Below are positions 23,533 through 35,500 of a stretch of 64,000 nt of DNA, piece after piece. Below the pieces are notes generated by a model. That model was not told the origin of the DNA and did no database searches. It saw nothing but the letters and a program-made list of their open reading frames with translations. The translations under genes and the position numbers were made by a program. The stretch spans positions 33,965,258-34,029,257 of the forward strand of contig CM077832.1 of assembly GCA_039720395.1 (NCBI GenBank), in the 5' to 3' direction. Each line of letters opens with the position of its first letter. Positions within the stretch are counted from its first letter, which is position 1. This stretch comes from Liquidambar formosana. Lineage: Eukaryota > Streptophyta > Magnoliopsida > Saxifragales > Altingiaceae.

Positions 23533-25079
23533 ATGCTCGTTCACTTAGCTATCGATGTGTTGATGGCGTTGTGATAATTAATGGGAAAAATGAATCCAAT
23601 GTTTATTGGAAAAGGAAAAGCCAAATGAATCGAGATTCGTAGCATTGCTCATTACCTTTACCATATTGCATATGCATGAATATTCAGTGGATTTATGATA
23701 AAACGAAATTTGGGCCAAGTGGGACTTGTGGGAGTGTGGACGTGGGGGTGGTATCCCACCACCCTACACCACTCTGGCAAAGGTATCTAGAATTGCCTCT
23801 GTAAATACAAAAGCGTTCATTTTTTAATCATTTTTTCTCCTATATACGCAGAAAGGCAAATAAAGAGACGGAGGGGCCATTCTCCCAAAAACCGGATTTC
23901 AAGGAGCCGTTAGAGCGTCCCTCGGGAAACCTAGGGGCAATATTGTCATCTTTACTTCTTCCAACAAAACAACACAGGTATTCTCTCCTGATCCTGACAC
24001 ATCACCGCATACAGCCAATCTATACTCTGAAAAAAGGAAGGTTTTCTTCGGTTTAATGCATTACAGAAAGAGAATATGTGTATTACAGAGGGATAAAGAG
24101 TGGGTTTTATGCCTAAACATTTATAGAGAGAGAAAGTAATCAGCAAAAAAAAGAAGAGAGAAAGCGCATTACAGAAAGAGAAAGTGAGCGTTTCATTTGG
24201 TTTGATGGCTAATGCTCTTGTGACCCCAAGTTTTATAGAGAGAGAGAGAGAGGGGAGTCTGTGTGTGTCTGTGAGAGAGAGAGAGTGATGGCATTTGGAA
24301 GGAACGCATTTGCAGTTTCACACACAACGAGGCTAGTCCTCAGTTTGGTGTCAACTGTAGCTGATTCCTCTCTGCATTTTGCACTTTCGCTTTTTCTCTC
24401 ATTTTTCATCATTTCGGTTTTGGCTTCTCCGTCTCTGCAAAATCTCCAGCTCAGACGCCATAAAGGAGACTGATTTGGCACTGACCTAAATTCATTATTT
24501 TCGATCTTTTTCCAGGTTTTCGTTAATGGGTTTGGTTTTATGACTCCTCCAACTACTCTTCTCTTTCATGAGAACAGCCCGCCTCTGTTTCCTTTTGCTC
24601 TGATAAGTGTGAACACGGAAGAGTTCTGTAAAAGGTTGTCTAACGACCTCACCTCGTTTTCGCCATCCGGGTCTCGTTCCATTCCACAAAACGAAGCTTT
24701 TCCCAAGTGGGTGTTTCGTTTCGTGTGAACCCAACTGGTTTAGGGGTTGGAAAAGGTTTGCTCTGTTTCTCCTTGTTTGGTTAGGGTTTTAAGAAGGCTT
24801 TTTTTTTCCTCTTTATTTTCTGTTTTTTTTTTTTTTTTTTTTTCTTTGTTGGATTTTTCGGACTTGGTATTTAAGTTATATTGGAAATGGCTGTTTGGAT
24901 ACTCGGAAAATGGTATTAGTTTCTTGAAGTGGGTTGTTCAGATGACAGTGAAATTGGGGGGGTTCAAGCTCTTGGTTGTTTTGCTGAAGTGGGTTTTTAG
25001 TTAATTTTAGAGAATGCGTTTGGATACTCCGAAAATGGAGTTAGTTTCATGAGGTGGATTGTTCAATTTTAGGTGAAAT
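23533..25079 (+). promoter_or_regulatory. Promoter and long 5' leader of DUF630/DUF632 gene
   Basis: A TATA-like CTATATACG lies near 23841-23849. The leader has (GA)n tracts at 24236-24253 and 24272-24286. Two upstream ATG frames precede the main start if the leader is unspliced: 24288-24473 (61 codons) and 24540-24728 (62 codons). A leader intron is common in such genes and may remove some of this, but I cannot fix its sites. No transcription start can be proven from sequence. Confidence 0.4.
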
Positions 25080-28000
25080 ATGGGTTCTGCAACCTCCAAG
25101 CCTGAGAAGAACGAAGCTCTGCGTCTTTGCAAGGAACGGAGAAGATTAATCAAGCAAGCTATTGATTCAAGGAACGCTTTAGCAGCTGCTCATGTTGCCT
25201 ACATTCAATGTCTTCGAAACATTGGCATTGCTCTGCGGCGATACGCTGAGGCCGAAGTGTTGATAGAGTCATCTCTATCGACTTCGGCCACTGATCTTGA
25301 CAAAACCCCATCACACTCCTCTTACCCGTCTCCGTCTCCTTCACACCTTGCCGAGGTTTCGGATTCGCCCCTCAACAATGAAAGCCCCCTCTCGCCGCCT
25401 ATTCCCACATTGAGTTATATGAGAGCAGGAGGGAGTGCTGCTGTGACTGTTAGGTTCAGTCCATCTTCCACCAGTTATCTGGATGATGAGTCCATGGCAT
25501 TCCCAATGCCACCACCCCCACCTCCTCCTGATTCAGGTTCTTGGGATTTCTTTGACCCCACTGATGATAGTGAGTGCTTAAGGAATATGGGACATAACGG
25601 GTTGGATGAGAATTTTTATGATATGAGAGCGTGGAGACAATTCAAGGTTGAAGGAGCTAATCCTAAGTTCGAAGCTAAGGGGAAATGGGCAAAAGTAGGT
25701 TTAGATGGAAATAATGAACTCAATGAAGAACTCGTACGGTCCGAATTGGAGCATAAGACTCCTGGAATTTCCAGTAATTCAGCAAATCGAAATAATTGTT
25801 ATGGTCGATTTGTGGGGCCTAATGCCCATTCAGTTAGCACAGAAGGAGTTGAAGGAACTCAACAATCACTTGATGGTGCATTGGCACAGAGAAATTCAGA
25901 ACGTAACGCCAACGGATCAGCCAGAACTTTGGCGGGCAAAGATGGTCTGGAACATTCTAATTCAAAGAGGGACAAGACCGCAGAAAATTTATGTGCAGAA
26001 AGAGAGGATCCTTCAGAGTTCATCACCCACAGGGCTAAAGATTTTCTCTCGAGCATAAAGGACATTGAGCATCGTTTTTTCAGAGCCTCCGAATCTGGCA
26101 AGGAGGTCTCCAGATTGCTTGAGGCAAACAAAATCAGTGTTGGATATTCTGAGGCAAAAGGTAAATATTTTTGGTTGATGAAATAAATTTGTTTTTACAA
26201 TTTGAACTACTGAATTTGATCTGGATTCTTTGTTTATCCACTGGGATGCTACTTCATGCGTTCAAGTTTTTAAATTCCTTAAATCTTTTGGTTTAAGCTT
26301 TTGAATTTTGATGACAACTCCCTTTTGTAGGGTCATCTGCCTCAGTTTTCTTGGCTGCTTTCCATCTTGTTTGCTGCATGGGAAAAACTGCAATTGTTTC
26401 TAATGGTAAGTTTTAACTTCTATATGGGCAAGAATTATCACCAATTAACAAGTAAAAGGTACTTTTTAGCTCTTAGGCATGTTGGAAAAGCTTAGGGATG
26501 GACATTTTACTTCCTTAGCAATTGCAAAAAAAAAAACATCATGGGCCTTCATCAGTGTTGGACTACTTCTTGGTGTGTTATAGCTCCTGAATTTTTTGGC
26601 TATAGTAACCATCACTTATGGAATAAGGAGAAAAGATCAAGAATTCGTAATTTTAGAATAAACCGAAAGGCAGTGCACCTGTTCAAGTTAATAAGTATAC
26701 ATTAATACATTGTCTTGCTTTGATTCTGGCCAAATTAGATTCCCGTCACTTTGGGCTATCATCTTCATAACATACAGCCAACTGAGTGAAAGGTATCTTT
26801 CAAAGAACATGCATTTTTGTTTTGCGCATAACATGACGGATAAACATTTTAATAGGCTGATAGGAAAAAAACATTTTTGTCCCTCTTTGCCATAATCTTA
26901 TTTTGCAATATTTTTTCCATAGAACCTCCACAACATGTTACAAAAGTTCTTACTTGGAACCGGTCAACATCTTCACGGTCAACTTCATCAAAGAATCCTC
27001 TTGCTACAGCATCAAAAGACGATAATGATGACAGTGGAAGTGATTTTATTGAAGAGTTCTGCATGATTGCCGGAAGCCATTCCTCCACCCTGGACAGACT
27101 GTATGCATGGGAGAGAAAACTCTATGATGAAGTCAAGGTATTTGGTTCAAGCCAATCTATTCACATTAAACACATCTTTGCAATCCTTTTGATAATCCAG
27201 GGGCTCATGTTGCATGCAGTGTAAATGGGTAGCCTTTTATAATTAACTCATGAGTGGTGCTATACTGCTATACACTGCTACAAGAAAACGCTACAAAGAA
27301 TTGCTATTGACATGGCATGCCACATGTGCCACATGACAATCATCATCAGTTAAAAAAATTTGGCCAAATTTTTAATTTCAAATTTTGAATTAAAATTTCC
27401 ATGTCATCATCACAGTGATGTGGCATGCCACATCATCTTCAGTGCTGAGATGGGATATTGGCATGTCGCAGAAGCATGCCACATGAGTAGTGTTTTATTG
27501 TAGCGGTATGGAGAATTTTCCTTAACTTATTATCATAATTTTATGACTCAGAACATAAGCATGATTTCTTGATCTGTATCCTATTTAGATTACTCAATCA
27601 GTATAAAGCATCTTCCTAAATCCTAATCCTCTAGAGTATCTTGGGATTCATGATTTCTTTCTCCTTGCATTGTGAAAGGCCTCCTCTCTCTATATATATG
27701 TATATACACACGCACACAAACATCTTTCAATGGAGATGATTATGGGAAATAGAAACATGGAAATCAATATTATTTATAAATAATGCATTCGTAGCATGGT
27801 AGCTTCTCATGTAGCATGTAATTATGTGATCATTATTTTATGATTTTCTTTCATCTTCATTGTTACATTCTATTTTAACTGTATTGAACTAAAATGAGCC
27901 TGCATTGAATGGTTTTCCTGGAATAAGGTTGTTCTTTTCATAATTTATGTTGCTGCTTCATTCATATAGTTGCTTTGTTTGTTTATTTATATATTTTGAT

Positions 28001-28697
28001 GAAGTAAAATTTAATTGAGAAGAAAAAGGAAGTACAAACGAGTGTACGAGCAGTATACTCACAAAAGGACTAAAGAGGAGAAAGAGGTTGTTTAAAAGAA
28101 TTTAGTAACCAAAGAACAAAAAAATCTAAGTAAATGCATTTACACCTAAGGTTATACGGTTATACCTATAACCCATGGGTTGATTTTAGAGGTCTTGATA
28201 ATTTTTTTGTAGCTATGGATTTGATCATTGTTATTATTGTTGTTGTTGTCACATCAATGATTTAAAAACTGTTCAGCTAAATGACTTGCATTGCAACCTT
28301 GCTGTTTGGAAATACAACTCAACTCAACTCAACTCAACCAAGCCTTATTCCCAGCTAGATGGAGGGTAACAGCTGTGCTGACTATCTCACTCATGAAGGC
28401 CATAAACTAAACTGTAAATTTCTAGAGTTGGATAGTCCCCCAACTGGGATTTGTTACTTTCTGTTTGGTGATCTGACTGGTGTTGCCACAATCAGGTCTG
28501 GTTATTGAATATCCTTTGAACCAAAAAAAAAAGAAAAAAAAGAAGAAAAAGATGGGGTCAGCTACATGAATCCTTTTACTCCATTCAGTTCAGGGATGTA
28601 TTTGCTATTCATTCCTTAGCATCCATGTCCTTTCTCATGCATGGACAGTAGTGATGGTGTTGATATAAGAAAATCAGCATGTGTTGATGAGACCAGA

Positions 28698-28736
<39 letters not shown>

Positions 28737-31416
28737 AAAAAAGCTTTAAATGTTGATGAGCTAGTTTTGAATCCTGAGGGGATCAACCTTCTTGACCAAT
28801 TTGAGAGGTGATTACTTATTATACTGGTAGCTCTTCTGAAAAATCACTTTGTGGGTAATTAGCTGCCTTAATGAACCAAATATCTTCAATCACTTGGAGC
28901 ATCACCTTTGCATAGTTTTTGCTGTGTTCTTTAGAAGTAAAAATCAGAGTGGGAATGTGTTAGTAATCTGGACTAGTAGTTTGAAGGCCAAACCCCAAAC
29001 TTGAAAATAATTTTGTTGTTTCTCTATCATTGACCTTACTGTGAAGAGATGCATGGTTTGATGGCTACAAGTCTGTTCATGCAAAAAAGCCACAAAAAAT
29101 CCATAGATATTTTTGAATTTATGCTAAATTATGTCCTATCTTGTTTAAATTATGATCCTACTCTTGAGACGTACACATCCACTGTTTGATCTGGTCTAGT
29201 ACTGTCTCTTCTGAATTTTTTGATGAAGTAAGAATTGTATTGGAAAAAAAGGGCAAAACCCAAGTACATAAGATATATGCAAGTGCTAGCCAAACTGGAA
29301 AAAAAAAAAAACAAAAAAACAAAACCCCAAACTAAAGCTTTAGCATATCAATGAAGCAAACAAAAGAGGGGTTGTGGTCATTAGTGTAACTAAGAAACCA
29401 CCAAAAAAGAGTTTTGACCATAGAAGACTTGAGATCAAAGATTGAAGCTTCCTTATCTGTCTCTGCTGAATTACGGGCTTAACATCTTACTCTGAACTTG
29501 GAATACTTATCTGTTTTACTGTTGAAGAGGGAAGGAAAATTTTCTTTTTCTTTCTTTGGATCTTACTACTGTCTCTGGGGTCAAAATGAGTATAATTTTT
29601 TTTCATCGTTTATTTGACAACCAAATTGATAATAAGATGAAACAGATATAATACTTTCCAAATAAAATGTTTGGACCGATCATTTTTATATTTGGTTAAC
29701 CTTCTAGTTAGTAATTTCAAGGATGATTAGCCTCTTTGATGAATTGATTTGTTTCATATAGAACTCATTAAGGTTATACCAAGACATTCTCCATAGCACC
29801 AAATTCTTAATAGTGCAAAGAACACATTTATTCGCATGTATGACATCAGTAGGTTCAAGGAAATTTACAAACTATTGCAAATCAAATCTGCAGCAATGTC
29901 TTCATTTGCCAATTAATGTGTCTCAATCATTATTCTATGCATCCCTATTGTTAGCTAAGTAGTCCAAGATATACTGTTGCATCTCCATCCTCTGGCCTGC
30001 TTACATTTTTAGCCTTCTGCAGGCCAGTGAATCTATCAGGAAGGTGTATGATCAGAAGTGTCACCAGCTGAGGAATCAATTTGCAAAGGATCTTAGTACC
30101 CAAGTGATTGACAAAACCAGGGCAGTTGTAAAGGATTTACATTCTCGAATTAGAGTGGCAATTCATTCTGTTGATTCAATATCAAAGCGTATTGAGAAAA
30201 TGAGAGATGAAGAGTTGCAACCACAACTTGTAGAACTGATTCAGGGGTAATATTTTCCATCTTGCATTTATCTTATAGACCGTTGGATCTTTAAGCCTTA
30301 CTCTTTTTTCTTTTTTTCTTTTTCTTTTTTTTTTTTTTTGTTTTGGGGTGGGGGGGGGGGGGGGGTCATTTCATTTGCCCGATCAAGTCAGCGAATCTGG
30401 GAAATATTGGTTCTGAAAGACTACCCTTGTCCAAATCCTGAGTTAATATTGGACATGCCGGATTGCTTTAATACCTCTATTTTGGCCAGCTTAAACCTGG
30501 ATTTAAAAGTATAGTTCTGTCCAACCTGGTCATTTGACCCAATCCAGACATGAAACCATGTTGAGGGTACCATTCTAAATTGGTGTTTATGCCCTCATTT
30601 GTCTGACCTAAACCCAATCTTTATGCCACCTCTAGCCACTCGGTTGGTATCTTTGGTTTTTTCAAGCCTTTAACTCCCATATTTGGATTTAATATAAATG
30701 TTATATCGAATCATAACAAGTATCATTTTCATGACTGTTGGGTCCCATGCAGATTGATCAGGATGTGGAAGGCCATGCTTGAATGCCATCATGCTCAGTA
30801 CATCACCATCTCATTAGCATACCATGCAAGGAGCTCAGCAGGAACCCCACAGGGAGATGCCCGCTGTCAGATTTTGGCCCAGCTCCAGCACGAGATTGAA
30901 TGCTTCGGCTTAAGTTTTGCATATTGGATCAACAGCCACAGATTATATGTGGAAGCTCTTAACAATTGGTTGCAAAATTGCATCCTGCAACCTCAGAAGC
31001 GTGCTAAGAGCAGAAGGCCATTGCCATTTTCCCCTCGACAAGTCTTGGCCCCGCCTATATTTGTTCTGTGTCATGATTGGTCAGCTGGTATCAAAGCTTT
31101 GCCGTCTGATGAACTTAATGATGCCATCAAAACCTTTCTATCTGATCTGCACCGTTTAATGGGGCAACAGGCAGCTGAGGAAATGAAGAAGAAAGAAAAG
31201 CCATTTGACTCGAACAATGAAGAATCAGAGAATAAAGATGATGAGAAGAATGGTGATAACTCTTCGAACTTGAGCTGCATACAAACAAGTTTGACAAAGG
31301 TACTTGACCGACTGACTAAATATTCTGAGGCATCACTGAAAATGCATGAAGATATTCGACAAAAATGTGAACAAGCCCGAATTGCGTATACAAATGGAAG
31401 GCCCTCCAGATTCTAA
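25080..31416 (+). CDS. DUF630/DUF632 protein (NRG2/REL2-like), 5 exons
   Basis: Exons 25080-26160, 26331-26405, 26923-27137, 30023-30246 and 30753-31416 all have GT-AG borders and matching phases, giving 2,259 nt (752 aa) without breaks. Exon 1 encodes the DUF630 domain (residues 1-60, with LCKERRRLIKQAIDSRNALA). It starts MGSATSK, an N-myristoylation-type signal, but has Ser rather than the usual Cys at position 3. A Pro-rich stretch lies near residues 140-150. Exons 2-5 encode DUF632, with the signature PPIFVLCHDW near the end, followed by an acidic coiled-coil-prone C-terminus. Family members include Arabidopsis NRG2, a nitrate-signalling regulator, and rice REL2, which affects leaf rolling; which role applies here is unknown. 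Intron 3 (2.9 kb) is full of repeats. The gene converges on ACX2. Confidence 0.93.
27252..27521. mobile_element. Mutator-like MITE in intron 3 of DUF632 gene
   Basis: 270 bp with imperfect terminal inverted repeats (GCTACAAGAAAACGCTAC at left, complement of GTAGTGTTTTATTGTAGCGG at right) and strong internal GGCATGCCACAT palindromes. Flanking 9-mers TTAACTCAT (27243-27251) and TTAACTTAT (27522-27530) match at 8 of 9 positions, as expected for a Mutator-type target duplication. It lies outside exons and should be spliced out. Confidence 0.72.
27985..28130 (-). mobile_element. LINE 3'-end fragment in intron 3
   Basis: Read on the minus strand it ends ...AATTAAATTTTACTTCATC followed by an AT-rich tail, resembling the 3' ends of plant L1 LINEs. 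It is 5'-truncated with no open frame. Identification is by pattern only. Confidence 0.35.
28318..28600 (+). mobile_element. SINE-like repeat split by a LINE-type insertion
   Basis: The outer parts, CCAAGCCTTATTCCCAGCTA (28339-28358) and GGGGTCAGCTACATGAATCC (28554-28573), are neighbours in a widespread plant SINE-like (Au-type) repeat. Between them lies a 187-bp insertion (28363-28549) ending in an A-rich tail and flanked by AGATGG (28357-28362 and 28550-28555). Removing it restores the expected continuous repeat. Confidence 0.6.
28701..28736. repeat. (TA)n microsatellite, intron 3
   Basis: A perfect TA dinucleotide run of about 36 bases. Confidence 0.95.
29215..29460 (-). mobile_element. 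LINE 3'-end fragment in intron 3
   Basis: On the minus strand it reads ...GTACTTGGGTTTTGCCC, an AATACAATTCTTACTTCATC end and an A-rich tail. This is the hallmark 3' end of dicot L1 LINEs. It resembles the fragment at 27985-28130. No coding frame remains. Confidence 0.5.
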
Positions 31417-32571
31417 AGGTTATGTAATTATTACATGTATGCATTTTTCCAGTCTGGTTGGAAATAGGTATTTGTAAAATCCAAAGGTGTTGCAAAGAAC
31501 TTTTGAGAAGAAATAGAATAAATTTTGGGATTAGTGTGGAATTAGTTTTACAGTTACAATCATATATAACTACATTTGTAAGAGCTGATGTCCTTCAAGG
31601 CAGCAGACTGATTACCCCAAGTGGTTGGATGGCTGCTTCGTCATTTCACTTCTGTAAATGAGAATTTTTCATTCTTGTGAATTGTGAGAGAGAGAAATTA
31701 GCAAACGGTGTATTCCGAAACTTCTTCAAAGAAGAATTGACTTCTGATCGATGGTGTTTTTCGCCCCACATTTCGTGTCATATCTGAATCATTGAGAGTA
31801 CTAAATTTAAATGAATGGCTTCTGTTAGACCTCTCTCAAATTTTCCCACTTTACACATAAAGCAGGTGGTACTTGCTTTCTAACAGAATCAAAGCTGCAC
31901 CAAATTACCTGATATTTTACTAAAGACAAAAATCATCCCGAAGATTGAAACTTGGGGGGAAAAAATTTTGTTTTATTTACCTTTTTTTCCCTTTTGCTAG
32001 GCAAGTATTGTATGTATAGGCTTATGAGTTCAACTACAAACAATTCTTCACTGGAGTTGCATTCCAAACACGTCCTGATTTACTCATTGAATGAAAAAAC
32101 TTACCAAATAACAATAAAATGACGAATGGCAGTTCAATATAACAGCAACTGTATGACAGCTTTGTGTGCGTGAGTGTTGGTCTGTTCGGTTGGGGGGCGG
32201 GCGGGGGGAATCCAACATCACCATTGGGCGTGCCCCCAGAAAGAGTATAATTAATTTGCAGGAACTAGCATCAGAAAATTTGGAACCAAAAACAATATGC
32301 CTTTGAAGTTATCTTGCTATTTGATACATATTATTACAAATGATTTTGAATGAGGTAGTTCTTTCAGATTGGACTACATTATTCTTCACATGAGTTGAGG
32401 GCCACCATCATTACACCCACATACTCTTAACCAGCTAAAAACAAGGAGAAGAGAGAAAATAATAAGGGGAAATATGAATGGCATTCTCGCCACCATAACC
32501 ATTCTCTATAATTTTGGCATCTGCCATTGTTTCAAACATATCCGAAGCTGCTGCTTTGCTTTCCCTAGGAA
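31417..32571. other. Convergent intergenic space and 3' UTRs
   Basis: This 1.15-kb stretch separates the stop codon of the DUF632 gene (31414-31416) from the ACX2 stop (32572-32574). It should hold both 3' UTRs and poly(A) sites. A GC-rich run lies at 32191-32207. No further gene is seen. Confidence 0.6.
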
Positions 32572-35500
32572 TTAGAATCCAACATAGTGGGTGTATTGAG
32601 AGTAAGCATCCGACTGCAGGCCAATAGGGGCACGGGTAACATAATCAGGAAGATCAAATGCATCTACAAGTTCCCTTGCAACATTCCTCACTTGGAAACT
32701 CAGGTATTCTGTAAGCTTGTGGATTGCCTGCAGATGCCCCCCAAAACAAAACAGAAGTGCATTATACATAAAATCAGACACAAATCAGCTATATTAATGA
32801 AAAAAGTGTCTACTCAAATTGTCTAGCAAAAAAAAACAACAACAAAAAGAAGTATACTCTAATTGTTACTTTTTATTGAATCCCCATTGTTGTCCTTAAA
32901 TTCTCAGGCGTTACCTTGAATGTTATGTAAGATACATTTATGGTCACTTCTGTTTTAAGTCATACTTATCGTCAGCCAATTGGTGGGTTCTTGTAAAGTC
33001 GTAAGAGAGTGATAGTAAGAACTAAGAAGAGAGGATCCATGGAGTAGCAATGCTTTTCTTTCTCAAAACCTCATTCCCACCACAGTGATCAAGGCAGAAG
33101 GCATATCACCCTGGGTATGGACAAGCTACTCACTGAGCTCAATTAGCCCTTGCTCTAGCCACCAATCCAAGGCACTCAAACTATCTCAATGAATGAGTCA
33201 GGGTGGCCTATTTCAACGGCCCAACTACCATTGAGCCCTAGCTAGGCCATTCCCGAGTCTTGCTAACAGCTTAGATAGGCCATTAGATATCAGGGTGCAA
33301 ATAAAGGGGTAAAGAATGAGGCCATGAGGTATTGAATTACCCCAGGGGTGGCCTGTTTTAGCACCCCGGCTAGTTTGGACCCTAGTTAGGGTTTTTGCTA
33401 GATCTTGCCACCAGCCCCAGTAGGCATTAAGCAATGGGTGCAAATATATAGATAAAGAACGGGTCCATGAGATGTCGAAATACCCCAGGCCCAAATAGCC
33501 TTGATATCAGATAAGCTTATAAACCCTCGTTAAAAGAGGGAGGCCTTAGGCCCAGATAAGCTCATATTAAAGGAGAGAGGTTAAATAACCTTAGGCTCCA
33601 CCTTTCACCAAGTTTAGGATGCCAGGTTGGCTCCTTGTCAAACATATATGCCTTGTTAAACACCTATAGTCTATTCTAAAATGCATGAATTGAAAAATTT
33701 TCCCTCTACAGTTCATTGGGTTTGTTATTACTTATTAGGAATATACACTACAAGTGTGTCGTTGGATCATTAGTCTAAATGTTTGATTACCTTAGCTTTG
33801 TTGGGGGCAACGTAGTCTACAATGCGGTAGGTTCCTATGTCATTCCAGATTCGATCCAAGGCATAGAGATCACAGATGAGTTTCAAAGCATCACGAGTAT
33901 TTGCTTCAGGACAGCTGGATCAAAAACCAAACCAAGTTAAACTCAACATCATAAGAAAGTAGGAAAGAACTTCTGAAACTGGAAACAGGAAACACCTCTG
34001 TACAGCTTCAATGAATTTTGCAAGGATTACAGATTCAATATGGGACTCTGCAAGTGTCAGCAGATGATTCAAGCATCGATTCCAAGCACCAAAGCTTCCA
34101 AGAGTTTTGGAGTGCTTGCGTAGCCGCACAGCAACGCTTTGAAGCAATCGAGATGTTCGGTACTGCACCAAGAAAAATCAAAAACCAAACATATGGGGAT
34201 TTTATTGTATACTGTACAACATAAATTATACGTCAGAGAACCAAGATAAACTCACCCTGAAGGCATCCAACTGGAAACTAGGGTCTCGCAAATGGTCTTC
34301 ACCTTCCCACCGAGCCGTAACTGGATTTGGCTGAGATAGATAAGTATTCATGGACTCTCTCAAGTAGTTCCATGTAACTGCTAGTGTCCCACCTTGGAAC
34401 TTCTCCTTGTATTGCTTCAACAGGTCAGCTGCCACCTGCAAGATAAGTGAATAGTTGACATCTAGCTTCCATTTAATAATGTAACGGAGGTTTGCTCATC
34501 ATGCAAACCAACTGTATACAACGTAATACCAACTTTGACATGAAGCAGTAAGAAGAGTTGGAACCACTATTCATATAAAAAATAAATAAATCAGATGGAA
34601 TGGCAATAGCTATTACCATCACATTGGATTGTCATAATAGAGGTTCTAAACAGACAACTACAATCATCTATTCAGAACTAATCTAGTGTAAACATGAGAT
34701 GCGCAAAAGCTTTGCAGCTATGGATGGCAATGGAGTGTTTGTTAAGTCAAGTAGACCATGCGTACCAAGTCAACTGACTTTATTAGTTAACCAGGAAGTT
34801 TTTGTTACAAAGAAAAATAGGGTAGGCTTAAGAACAGACTGGGATCCTCAAACCTGAATTGGGATTTGGGTAGGTTGGAACATGGTTGGGGCTGGGAGGG
34901 TTCATAAAGAAGAAGGTTGTGCATAGTATGGGATTTGTTCACACCTGTTGTAAAAGCACGGTGTTGTCCCCCTCGAAAGTCTGAAATATGTCATGATCAT
35001 TCCTTAAGCTACCAAACCTATTGACGGCAGCATACCCATGGCCTCCACAGGCTTCCCTGCAGATGCTCAATGACTTTGCTGTATATGATGTTACATAAGC
35101 CTTGAGACCTGCTGAAAGCGCATGGACATCCCCCACTAACTGTTCATCATGAGACTTCTTCATGTCGGAATATTTCTCCACCAAATATAGAGTAGCAAAA
35201 TGGAATGCATAAGTCGAAGCCAGCATGGGCATAAGCTTGTGCTGCTGAGACTGGTAATCAAGAATACTGATTTCAGGCTGCTTAGGAGGACCAAATTGTT
35301 GGCGGAGTAGAGAATAACGGATGGCAATCGTGGCAGCAATCTTAAGAACACCCACTGAAGAATATGCAAGGCCAACTCTCCCCCCTACAAGTTCTCCTAA
35401 TGTGGCAGCAAATCGTTTATTAATTGAGGGGAGGCTGCTTGTGTATTTACCATCCCGGGAGAGATCTCCAAATCGATTAAGAAGACTATCTCGGGGAACT

